Shown here: in pieces, positions 20,701-29,872 of the stretch
Layout: the number at the start of each line of letters is the position of its first letter
Numbering within the stretch: the stretch's first letter is position 1
DNA from: Siphonodentalium dalli
Taxonomy: Eukaryota; Mollusca; Scaphopoda; Gadilida; Siphonodentaliidae
DNA length: 64,000 nt
Reading direction: 5' to 3'
Assembly: GCA_032622095.1 (NCBI GenBank)
Contig: CP136061.1
Coordinates: 16,306,440-16,370,439 of the forward strand
Program-made: the position numbers and the translations under genes
Notes under the pieces: model-generated
The model's database searches: none
What the model was told of the DNA's origin: nothing
What the model saw: the letters and a program-made list of their open reading frames with translations, nothing else

Positions 20701-21719
20701 ACATTATATGGAGCCTATAATATACATATTATATTTCGTCGGATTTAGATGGGTTATAATTTTCGACCATCATCTTAAATCTTAAAATTCCGGCTTATTA
20801 TTGTAAAATTATTTCAGCCGTAAAGGTAGGACATCCCACCGGGACCGTTTAAATCTGAACGGTTGGTCCATTTGACGTTCTCTTTGGTTGGGCATGAATA
20901 TCCATTTTTTTAAATTAATTTTAATCAGGTGTGTTATTTTTGTTTCGTCTGTTCTCAGTTTTACCAAACTAAATTGAAACTTCATATATATCATATATCT
21001 ACCTTTGCCCAATGAAATGTACAATTTCTTACAGGTTGACTTTTCTTATTATTGTGTTTGGAAATAATGGTGACTGTTTAGACTATATACGTTGGTTTTT
21101 GTTTGACAGGTATAGTGTGCTTATTATTTGTCAATATTATATAGCCTGTGTGTTAAACTAAATAATATTCGATGAAAGATCAAATGTCTATTGGGTCGTG
21201 CCTTTCATATCCCAATAAGACACACCATAACACGAACCGACGCAATCGTGTTGACCTAGATGACTAAATGAGGTAGATAGAATAACTGAGCGTCTTATTT
21301 GAGTACGCGGCCATGCATGCATAGTCTAATATCGATCGATACGTTACAGGTAGAATATTGGACTAACTTACAGTACTGCATGGTATAATATCCAAACTAC
21401 AGATAAATTTCAGAAAAAAATCAGCTGAGTTTATAGAAATTAATAATGAAAAGGCTATATAAATACATATGTATAAGAATATAAGTATAGTTTGAGTGAG
21501 TTATATTGATGGGGTATAAACGTATTTACATGGTGATCAGTTTTGAGATATATAATTTGTATTGCCTTCCAGAGGTTGTAGAAATTTGTGTTTAAAACAA
21601 TGTCGCTACATTAAATGTTTTGGTACGATTTGCGAGCGCTAATATATAATCTACTAGCAATTTAGCATGTGCATGTTCGGAGGTTGACGCTTCGTGAAAG
21701 ATGGATATTCCAATGCCAA
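20701..21719. other. Unassigned DNA
   Basis: AT-rich intronic or intergenic DNA. No exon, repeat family or RNA gene is recognised. Confidence 0.45.
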
Positions 21720-22377
21720 TCTAATATATATTTTGGGACTTCTGTTTGTCTGTCTGTTAGCTATGGCCGGGGAAACGACTGAACCGATTTACCGCCGTTT
21801 TGGAGAAGCTCCCAGCACCCCTTTTTCCACTTCCAGTCACAAAAATGACCGTCATTGGTACTATGGGGTTAATCGCGTTGATAGTTAAATAGCGTTCGTA
21901 TCCGCAGTGTCGTTGATAAGTGTGATTCGTATGTCTGGGCCAGACGTGAATTTGTCTGTATCCAGACATCAGCGTGTTGTGAGATTCTTATGTCTGTCAG
22001 GTATCCAGACATCAGCGTGTTGTGTGATTCTTTTGTCTGTCTTCGTACTTAGGGGTTCCAAGGAACGGGGGGAGATTGTCATCGGGTAAGTTTTTCCGCC
22101 CGAGGTGATCTTCACCTTGAAACGGGTACCCACAAACGTACCTCTTTTTGGGACGGGTACCATCACGGGACGGGTACCATCATTACTCTTCATTAAAAAT
22201 GCAGAATTAACTCAAATTAAATTAAAAAATTAACGGATTTCGGCGAAATTTGATACCTAGGGATACTTATGTCGGGGGAGTGTTTTGGACGGGTCAAATT
22301 GTTACCCCGACCTGACCTTGACCTTCAAAATTGTCAATTCAAGGTCAAAGCCCGGACGAAGTCGGGTCACCTGCTAG
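21720..22377 (+). mobile_element. Helitron-like non-autonomous element, copy 2
   Basis: It starts TCTAATATATATTTTGG after a host A and ends with CTAG before a host T. The last ~70 bp (CCTTGACCTTCAAAATTGTC onward, including the CCCGGAC-GAA-GTCGGG hairpin) are almost identical to those of copy 1 at 4875-5704. The 5' region contains CTATGGCCGGGGAAACGACT followed by GAACCGATTT, replacing the GT-rich region of copy 1. Internally a ~43-bp unit (TATCCAGACATCAGCGTGTT) is present twice, near 21959 and 22001. The short plus-strand ORF at the 5' end has a hydrophobic segment but spans the element terminus and is not a supported gene. Confidence 0.7.
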
Positions 22378-22395
22378 TAAAATATAATTCATGCA

Positions 22396-22871
22396 TTAAA
22401 GGTACTCAATCCGTAAAGAGGGTCCCCATCTCAACAGATTCCAACAACAACAATCCGATCAGAGGGTCCTATATTACTATTTCCGTGCTTTGGGGGTAAA
22501 ACATATTTGATTCGAGTCGAGGAACCCATCAAACAAAGCTCAGAGTTATTAGATATTGATTTTTGAAATTTGTTATTAACTCGAGATGAGTACTAATAAC
22601 TGCCGTAATCTGCTCTGGATGTGTACTCCAAATCTATTCAAACAGACAAGGATGGATAACTCTAAAATCAAGTGGTAATTTTAAGGCAATTTTGACTGAG
22701 TTCTGGGCCAGATAGTATTCCCGATAATGAAAAATAATAGGTTTCTAAAATCGATATCTAACAAATCTGAGCTTTGATGGGTGACTTCCTCGACTCGAAT
22801 CAAATATTTTTGACCCCCGAAGCCATTGAAATAGTAATTGAGAGGAGTTTTATCGGATTGAGTACCTTTAA
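22396..22871 (+). mobile_element. Foldback MITE family B, copy 2 (complete)
   Basis: The ends TTAAAGGTACTCAATCCG (22396-22413) and CGGATTGAGTACCTTTAA (22854-22871) are perfect inverted copies. Because both ends carry TTAA, the element may have the TTAA target duplication typical of piggyBac-type insertion, leaving 14-bp TIRs starting AGG. The interior also folds back: ATTCGAGTCGAGGAACCCAT near 22512 faces its inverse near 22780. No protein is encoded. It ends 25 bp before candidate exon 2. Confidence 0.75.
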
Positions 22872-22896
22872 TTGATTATGATACTAAATTTTCCAG

Positions 22897-22983
22897 GTGC
22901 TGCTTGTGTGGCAGGTGAGGTCAAAGGACCCGTAATTTCAGCGACTCCAGCTGATTACATTCCTCTTGATACTGCAAATATAG
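22897..22983 (+). CDS. Candidate exon 2 of the secreted-protein gene
   Basis: A 29-codon segment lies between an acceptor (AATTTTCCAG, AG at 22895-22896) and a donor (G|GTATTAGT, GT at 22984). A possible branch-point string TACTAAAT sits 10-20 bp upstream. Both borders are phase 1, so it joins candidate exon 1 and exon 3 without a frameshift. The peptide (AACVAGEVKGPVISATPADY, then IPLDTANI) is linker-like, with one cysteine. The donor is weaker than those of the other two exons. It is short and could be a chance match; support comes from phase symmetry and from placement between exons with better evidence. Confidence 0.38.
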
Positions 22984-23680
22984 GTATTAGTATTGTTATA
23001 TTATCAGCCTAGATCATGATATGAATCTCTACTATGGCTATATACGCCCGTAAAGATCATATTCCACCAGTTAAAGACATGGAAACGTTTTATAACATCG
23101 ACAAATTAACACAGGTATATAATATAATTATTTCTCAGTCAATACATGTTCTTTAATAATGCCGTACGTATTTCAAGGCAGGTGAATGTTCTAATTCGAG
23201 ATTACATGATTCGGCGACTTTTGTGAGCCGATTGCGCTATAAACATTGAATTTATCACCGGCGAAAATTCCTGATTGATGTATAAGCGACGCAGAGCACA
23301 ATCGGCGCACAACTCATGCAGTTTTGAGCTCAGACCTTGACCTACGGCGGCATACGTTATTCGTTATCAGCAGGGATTGACAAAGAAATATATTACCAGC
23401 TTTATTTCTTCGATATTAATAAAGTTCCCCACCAGAACATCAAATAGTTCACAGGTTTTAAACTGATGGAATATGACATACACGGTCGTAGCCATGGTAG
23501 ATATGTATGATATGATCTCTAGACACTATTCGCGGCTACGACTGAGTGTAGTCACCAAACTACATAGCCGCTCGTGGGCTGTATTAATTGCCACATTAAT
23601 TAATATCTCACTCAACAAAACTTACTTTCAAAGAACTCTAATTATTATCCGGGAAAAAATCATATTGGACTCCCGAAAAC
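22984..23680. other. Candidate intron 2, unassigned part
   Basis: AT-rich DNA without recognised exons or repeats. Confidence 0.4.
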
Positions 23681-23827
23681 TTCACCGATTCATTTGGCAA
23701 TAGAGTTACTTCGTGACGTCACGGAGTCCCGATAAAAAAGTCAAATTGGACTCGATTGAATATGAATTTTTTTTATCGGGACTCCTTGACGTCACGAAGT
23801 ATCTCTATTCCCAAATGAATCGGTGAA
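23681..23827. mobile_element. Foldback MITE with TGACGTCA in each arm
   Basis: Arms of about 59 bp (23682-23740 and about 23768-23827) are inverted copies with roughly three mismatches. The outer ends are TTCACCGATTCATTTGG and its inverse. Each arm contains the 8-bp palindrome TGACGTCA, identical to the consensus cAMP-response element, and TCCCGATAAAAAA next to the loop. No protein is encoded. Confidence 0.8.
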
Positions 23828-24059
23828 ATTGTGATGCGCGCGCAATATACTCTGGTGGATTTAGCAGAAGTTTCACTTCCGCATTGAGTTTTTTATTTCA
23901 CTTCCGAGTTTATACTCTTCCAAGTAATGCCTTCTCATGATCAAATACAGGCTTTTATACAGGATCCAGTGCCGACAAAAACCCAAAATGACCATGCACA
24001 AAAGTTTTATTCCCAAAATTTGGATAAACATAAAGATGGATAATACAAATGTCATTATA

Positions 24060-24208
24060 CAATGCTGTGTACAGTATGTGTTTTTGTTGTACTCGACCAG
24101 TTTGTGGTTAAAAGTCATATGGGATTCGACTCTGCTTGTCTCGTCCAATATGACTTTTCACCACAACCCGGACTCGGACAAGAAAAACACATACTGTACA
24201 CAACATTG
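24060..24208. mobile_element. Foldback repeat, imperfect ~65-bp arms
   Basis: CAATGCTGTGTACAGTATGT (24060 on) faces ACATACTGTACACAACATTG (ending 24208). The pairing continues inward with gaps to AAAAGTCATATGG and CCAATATGACTTTT around the centre. It is a decayed inverted-repeat element without coding capacity. Confidence 0.7.
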
Positions 24209-24217
24209 TTTAACAAG

Positions 24218-24275
24218 AAAACCATAGTCAGAAATGGTAACGCCACCAATATCATATTATTAGCCATAAATATAA
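24218..24275. repeat. Fragment of an unnamed dispersed repeat
   Basis: AAGAAAACCATAGTCAGAAA onward matches about 9637-9694 over about 58 bp with few changes. Only these two copies occur in the window. Confidence 0.6.
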
Positions 24276-24411
24276 ATTATAATACAATTATTCTATAAAC
24301 TAGCTTTCAAATTTGATGCGGGAAATTTGCATACTTCCATATTTCAAGTTTTCCTGTTTCTCGTGTCATACGTTACTTTCTTCAAACTGTCTTCTGTATT
24401 ACACAAGCTGA

Positions 24412-24965
24412 TGGGCCCGACTTCGCCCGGGCTGTTTCCCATCTGATTTCCGGTGAAAGGCGCGATTTGACCCTCAATTGACTATTTCGAAAGTCAAGGT
24501 CAGGCCAGGGTCATGATTTGACCAGTCCAAAACACCCCCACCCGGAGAAAAGTACCCCTAGGTATCAAATTTCGTCGAAATCCGTCCGTTTTACCCCACT
24601 TGTCCTTTAATGAACAATTTTGAAGGTCAAGGTAAGGTCGGAGTCATGATTTACCCGTCCAAAATACTCTCCCGACAAAAGTACCCATAGGTATCAAATT
24701 TCGTCGAAATCCATCCGTTTTGTCCGATTTGACCTTTGATTGACCACATTGAAGGTCAAGGTCAGGCCGATGTCACGATTTCACCCGTTCAAAACTTTCC
24801 CCGGACAAAAGTATCCCTAGGTATCAAATTTCGCCGAAATTGACCTTGCATTGACAGTTTTAAAGGTCAAGGTCAAGTCGGGGTCACGATTTGACCCGTC
24901 CAAAACACTTCCCGGACATAAATACCCATAAACTTGTATCAAATTACGTTGAAATCTATGAAAAT
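24412..24965 (-). mobile_element. Helitron-like element, copy 3 (inverted, decayed)
   Basis: Read on the minus strand, its 3' end carries AGCCCGGGCGAAGTCGGGCC, the same terminal hairpin as copies 1 and 2, and ends with CTTG where CTAG would be expected. The body consists of about four tandem units of ~115-120 bp (near 24476, 24604, 24726 and 24840). Each contains AAGGTCAAGGTCAGG, a TTTGACCCGTCCAAAACAC-like stretch, and GTATCAAATTTCGTCGAAAT. Copy 2 carries a single such unit next to its end. The 5' end is not recognisable. Confidence 0.65.
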
Positions 24966-25394
24966 CCGAGGAGGACATGTTGGTTGCTAATTGCTAGATA
25001 TACGACGCTGTATTTTAAAGGTGTTTCAAACTAGCAGATATAAGTATTCTGCGTTTCATATGGTGATGAATTATAGTATTTTATTCAAATTTTATGGCAT
25101 AAATTGTTATTAAAACCGTATATACTATAAAAAATGAATGACTCGAAAATTAAGTGGGCCTTTAAACAAAGTCACAATTGCAGTTAGGCTCATCTCATAC
25201 TCGTCCATTCAGCGATATTCTGCTGCGCAGTTTGTTATAGCCTCCAGTATTCATTGAGCGTTATATCCCCAACTGTTATAATTCGCCTTTAGCAGGCGTA
25301 CTCTTGCCTCAGATTATTGAGATATTAGGTCACACGTAATCACATTAAATCGCATGGAAACATAGCAATTGTGTGGGCTGCTTGGCGTGAATAT
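24966..25394. other. Unassigned DNA
   Basis: AT-rich DNA. TCGAAAATTAAGTGGGCCTT near 25144 is shared with the stretch near 7664. No gene recognised. Confidence 0.45.
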
Positions 25395-26190
25395 GTAATG
25401 GGAAATAAGGTCATACGTAATGACATTAAACTCAAGAAAACCCGCGAAAACAAAACAAAATCACATTTAATGTTTTAAGTTATTTCCTTCATAAAAAGAA
25501 TCATCGTGATAATGAACCCTCTCAATACTTTAGAATATAGAAGTAACCTTAAAATAAAAAAAATCTTCGGAACACAGAACCTTCGGAATAACGAACCTTC
25601 GGATTGGTGAACCTTCGGAATAGCGAACATTCAGAGAAATTTCGGAATAGTGGACCTTCGGGATAGTGAACCTTCGGAATAGAGACATGCCCCCCAATAT
25701 TCATATTATATGCCGAGAGTTCAAAGCTATGGACCCATAAAATTCTAAACTTGGCCCTTAAAATATTGAACTCCAAATTGGAGCCCACACAGAACATCAC
25801 TTAAGTCAACCGTACCTGTGTCATGTCCCAATGCGGGAGGGTCCATATATACCACAACATTCATATTGTATGCCAATAATTCAACGGTATCGGCCCACGT
25901 AATGACATTAAATCTCAAGAAAACCCGCGAAAACAAAACAAAATCACATTTAATGTTCTAAGTTAAGTTATTTCCTCCTGTATCTGTATCGGTGTGCGCG
26001 CAGGATCAGTTCGGATGTGAGCGCACACTCCATCAAAAGAATCTTTGTGAAAATGAACCCTCTCAAATTAGTCTCAATACTTTAGAATATAGAATTAACC
26101 TAAAAATAACAAAAACCTTCGGAATAGAGAACCTTCGGAATAGCGGACCTTCGGGATAGCAAATCTTCATAATAGAAACATGTCCCCACA
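25395..26190. repeat. Two direct copies of a ~300-bp block with an ACCTTCGGAATAG minisatellite
   Basis: The block AACCCGCGAAAACAAAACAA onward occurs at about 25438 and again at about 25919, followed in both by AATGAACCCTCTCAA, ACTTTAGAATATAGAA and a short run of ACCTTCGGAATAG-type units (about 25565-25690 and 26112-26175). The second copy has an extra GC-rich piece with the inverted pair GTGTGCGCGC / GTGAGCGCACAC near 25990-26030. This looks like local segmental duplication. Confidence 0.75.
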
Positions 26191-26779
26191 ATTACACCGG
26201 TGACGTAAACACATGTGCTAATCTTTGTCGTGCTATCGTAATTATCGGTACGATTTATACTCTAGTACGAAACAAGAATACATTTCTCCATACGACCATG
26301 AGTCTATACAAATCTGTACACCAGTGTCCACCCACTTCGTGGCGGTAATAACGTTATAATGTCAACTAAATAACCAGTGCTATTTTGTTGTATAGGTTAC
26401 TAAAGGTCACGATAAATGAAAACGTATGCTACTTTGTTAAGAAACGGGAACTTCAGAAAAAAATATCATTTATCCAAATCCGCTTCTGACCATTTGTATT
26501 TTGCAACTAACAAGTAAGTGACCATGTAATTTTGGGAAAAGAAATTTAGAGAATCACCAAAAAAATCACCAATCCAGTGATCAATAGGAACTCTTTTATC
26601 GCAAACACGTCAAACGCGATACGGTGTATTTGATCTTAACCGGGTATGTTATGCATGTCGCCTTGACAGAATTCATGTGTGAATGACGTGAGTGTATCAA
26701 ATAAATATTCTACACATCCACTCTGGCTTGGTCTTTATCTTTTTGCTCAATGATTTATTTTTTTGCTCGATATCTTTGT
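26191..26779. other. Unassigned DNA
   Basis: No gene or clear repeat recognised. Confidence 0.4.
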
Positions 26780-27688
26780 ATATTTACATACTAAGTGTGA
26801 TCATCACTAAATCCAGCATTCTGATTGGTCGGCGCCCACGTGGCTAGTTGCAATTATTTCTCTTTGAATGCGCAACAGCTCATAACTGCAAGCTCATAAC
26901 AACATCGATACGTCATTTGGGTTTGGAAAGACGAACTCGTAATGTTTTGGACGCATTTGGATTCGCGCAGGATTGACTTAATAAATCATCGGGTTTCAAT
27001 TGTTCCTGCCAAGGGTGCTATGGGATATTTGGGGCTGGTTTTGTCACGATACACTTTTCGATTTAAATACATTTACAAAAGTGGCCTTTTCGCAAAATGT
27101 ATATAAATATAAGGATTAACTGTCATGTGGACTGTTTTTATGGAGATGTAACGGGTTTTACCACTTACCTCACGGTTACATCTCCATAAAAACAGTCCAC
27201 ATGACAGTTAATCCTTATATATTTACATACTAAGTGTGATCATCACTAAATCCAGCATTCCGATTGGTCGGCGCCCACGTGGCTAGTTGCAATTATTTCT
27301 CGGTGAATGCCCAACAGCTAATAACGGCAGCCTCATAACAACATCGACACCTCATTGGGTTTGGAAAGACGAACGCGTAATGTTTGGGCGCATTTGGACT
27401 CGCGCAGGATTGACTTAATAAATAATCTGGTTTCAATATAAAGAGAAATTGTTCCTGTTAACTTTTGCCAAGGGTGCTATGGGATATTTTGGGCTGGTTT
27501 TGTCACGATACACTTTTCGATTTAAATACATTTACAAAAGCGGCTTTTTCGCTAAATGTATATAAATATAAGGATTAACTGTCATGTGGACTTGTATGTA
27601 AAACCCTTCGGGTTTTACACAAGTTATGACCACTTACCTCACGGTTACATCTCCATAAAACAGTCCACATGACAGTTAATCCTTATAT
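26780..27688. repeat. ~439-bp tandem duplication, each unit ending in a long hairpin
   Basis: ATTTACATACTAAGTGTGAT begins unit 1 at 26782 and unit 2 at 27221. The two units share the region from there to the terminal hairpin with scattered differences and small indels. In each, AAGGATTAACTGTCATGTGG faces its inverse at the unit end. The duplication boundary coincides with the outer end of the hairpin. Confidence 0.85.
27107..27220. repeat. Perfect 46-bp inverted repeat (hairpin of unit 1)
   Basis: The arms 27107-27152 and 27175-27220 are exact reverse complements over 46 bp, separated by 22 bp (27153-27174). Unit 2 keeps the right arm (about 27642-27688), but most of its left arm is replaced by GTAAAACCC-TTC-GGGTTTTAC, a different small hairpin (about 27599-27619). 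Confidence 0.9.
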
Positions 27689-27725
27689 AACGACATTATT
27701 ATAACTATTGATTTCCCCTCACACA

Positions 27726-28145
27726 TAAATGTATTCAATCCGATCAGACGGTCCCCATATCACTAAGTTCAACAACAACAACAACAACATTTCTTCAAAA
27801 TGCGCTTTAGTTCTCAGAATCGATTACTTACAACAAAACAATTTCCCAAAACGTGTTATTTATCAACATGTTGTTCAACAAAATATGACCGTGTTGTCAC
27901 TTGAATATCACGGAATTTGGCGTATTACCACTTGATATTAGAGTTATCCATCTTCATTCGCAACTTTGTCCGACGACTTTTATGCTGGGCCAAAATAAGT
28001 AGACATCTCGGGAAATAAAAAAAATAAAAAAATCGACATCTGATCACTCCGAGCTTTGATGGGCAGGTTCCTCGACTCGAATCAAATATTTTTGACCCCC
28101 CCCCCCCCCCACCCCCCGGAAGCCAAAGAAATAGTAATTCGGATT
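27726..28145 (+). mobile_element. Foldback MITE family B, copy 3
   Basis: Same family and orientation as the copy at 22396-22871. Landmarks are GTATTCAATCCGATCAGACG at the left, GGTCCCCATATCAC, (AAC)n near 27771-27788, and on the right TTCCTCGACTCGAATCAAAT, TTTTTGACCCCC with a long poly-C, and GAAATAGTAATTCGG. Its terminal repeats are degenerate and the TTAA ends are not both intact. Confidence 0.7.
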
Positions 28146-28640
28146 ATGCATATTTAATGGTTTCATGACACACACACTTTGAAGTTCTGAGTGGATGTGC
28201 CTTCAATTCGTATATTACTATTACATAACTTATACTAGTATATATAACTATATGCCTGTTAAATGTGCTTTTTGCCATGTATTAGTATTTAAATTTGTAT
28301 ATCTCACATACCATATTTATTAATTTATTGAGATTAAAGTATTGAATTGGATGAATGCATGGGTGTATTAACGAGGCGGCCCAGCTATAATTAATGCATT
28401 TAATTAAGATTATAGCAGCGTAGACAGGAATATTTACAATTGTACCCATGAATGTGGATATGCATGTGGGACAGGGGGCATTTCTCCCTTTTAACCAGAC
28501 CAAATTTCCAACTTTGGCTGGAAAACCCTAACACATAGTCTTCTTATCTAATATTGGTGTGGAATTTCCAACTGATGATGTGTCAGCAATCCATGAACTT
28601 TCTGGCTGTTGAACAAAAATGAACAAAGTTATGGGATGAC
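28146..28640. other. Unassigned DNA upstream of candidate exon 3
   Basis: AT-rich DNA without recognised genes. Confidence 0.4.
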
Positions 28641-28677
28641 CCCCCCCCCCCCACACACACACACCACCACCACCCCT
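28641..28677. repeat. Poly-C / CA / CCA simple repeat
   Basis: A C-run passes directly into (CA)n and then (CCA)n. It ends about 40 bp before the acceptor of candidate exon 3. Confidence 0.9.
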
Positions 28678-28719
28678 GGTCGCATGTGGCACTGATTGTT
28701 CCTTTTATTTCTTCGTCAG

Positions 28720-28893
28720 GAGTATGGTATAAAACGGATAAGATTGATTATGTTATCCAGTGTTGTGGAACTCTGAAAACTTGGTCCTTCTTTGCGACAA
28801 ACTTCAACCATCCGGTTCAACTTCAAATATATCGACTCAACGCTGGAACTGGGAATTATGACGTCGTCGGCAGCAAAACGTATACGCCATCTG
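28720..28893 (+). CDS. Candidate exon 3: beta-rich segment of an extracellular protein
   Basis: A strong acceptor (pyrimidine-rich TTCCTTTTATTTCTTCGTCAG, AG at 28718-28719) and a consensus donor (G|GTGAGT, GT at 28894) enclose 58 codons with phase-1 borders on both sides. The peptide begins VWYKTDKIDYVIQCCGTLKT and continues with WSFFATNFNHPVQLQIYRLN and an NYDVVGSKTYTPS end. CCG, then a W-S-F-F strand, then a V-Q-L-Q-I-Y-R strand and a D-V-V-G turn resemble repeated beta-sandwich segments seen in uncharacterised secreted proteins of marine invertebrates; this comparison is from memory, not a search. Symmetric phase-1 exons are typical of shuffled extracellular modules. With exons 1 and 2 it would give a secreted protein starting with a signal peptide. 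Later exons are not in the window. Specific function unknown. Confidence 0.6.
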
Positions 28894-29121
28894 GTGAGTA
28901 TATGCGGTATTTGATATTCTTTAATGCCTACTTCATGGGGAGTACAGGTACAGACTACTTACATGTGGCATGCATTATTTAAAAATAATGTTTACACTAT
29001 AAGGAGCGAAAACAGAATATCACAAACATATGGACTAATTAAATGTGATAAACGGATACATATAAGCAAAAAATAATAGTAACAAAAAAACAAAACACAA
29101 TAAAATCAGAAGAAAAAAGTT
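28894..29121. other. Start of candidate intron 3
   Basis: AT-rich DNA between the exon 3 donor and the first tandem array. Nothing recognised. Confidence 0.45.
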
Positions 29122-29345
29122 TATGGTTTACCTATCCGACTATTATGGTTTACCTATCCGATTGGTATGGTTTACCTACCCGACTGGTATGGTTTATCTA
29201 TCCGACTGGTATGGTTTACCTACCCGACTGGTATGGTTTATCTATCCGACTGGTATGGTTTACCTACCCGACTGGTATGGTTTACCTATCCGACTGGTAT
29301 GGTTTACCTATCCGACTGGTATGGTTTACCTATCCGACTGGTATA
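29122..29345. repeat. 22-bp minisatellite, about 10 copies
   Basis: The unit is TATGGTTTACCTATCCGACT plus GG. It varies mainly at two positions (CTACCC for CTATCC, and TTATC for TTACC). The first copy ends ACTAT instead of ACTGG. Two plus-strand ORFs of 75 and 86 codons are translations of this array. Confidence 0.95.
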
Positions 29346-29367
29346 AATAACAAAACAAACAAACACA

Positions 29368-29850
29368 AACGAAGACGGTGGTACCTATATGCTCTCTATT
29401 GTTAATAAACGAAGACGGTGGTACCTATATGCTCCCTATTGTTAATAAACGAAGACGGTGGTACCTATATGCTCTCTATTGTTAATAAACGAAGACGGTG
29501 GTACCTATATGCTCTCTATTGTTAATAAACGAAGACGGTGGTACCTATATGCTCCCTATTGTTAATAAACGAAGACGGTGGTACCTATATGCTCTCTATT
29601 GTTAATAAACGAAGACGGTGGTACCTAAATGCTCTCTATTGTTAATAAACGAAGACGGTGGTACCTATATGCTCCCTATTGTTAATAAACGAAGACGGTG
29701 GTACCTATATGCTCCCTATTGTTAATAAACGAAGACGGTGGTACCTATATGCTCTCTATTGTTAATAAACGAAGACGGTGGTACCTATATGCTCTCTATT
29801 GTTAATAAACGAAGACGGTGGTACCTATATGCTCTCTATTGTTAATAAAC
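29368..29850. repeat. 40-bp tandem array, 12 copies
   Basis: GAAGACGGTGGTACCTATAT followed by GCTCTCTATTGTTAATAAAC repeats with an exact 40-bp period starting at 29371, 29411 and so on to 29811. The copies are nearly identical. The main variable site is T or C in GCT(C)TCTATT / GCTCCCTATT, in the order T C T T C T T C C T T T. One copy (at 29611) has TAAAT for TATAT. Such homogeneity implies recent expansion or conversion. Confidence 0.97.
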
Positions 29851-29872
29851 GCTTACTGAACTTAGTATCTGA

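Noticed and set aside
21694-21888. 64-codon ORF with a hydrophobic segment resembling a signal peptide
   Set aside because: It crosses the 5' terminus of a Helitron-like element, and its sequence belongs to the dispersed repeat; the hydrophobic run comes from repeat-encoded TTTGTCTGTCTG sequence.
29371-29850. CRISPR-like regular 40-bp array
   Set aside because: There are no unique spacers; the full 40 bp is repeated. The context is eukaryotic, so it is a simple minisatellite.
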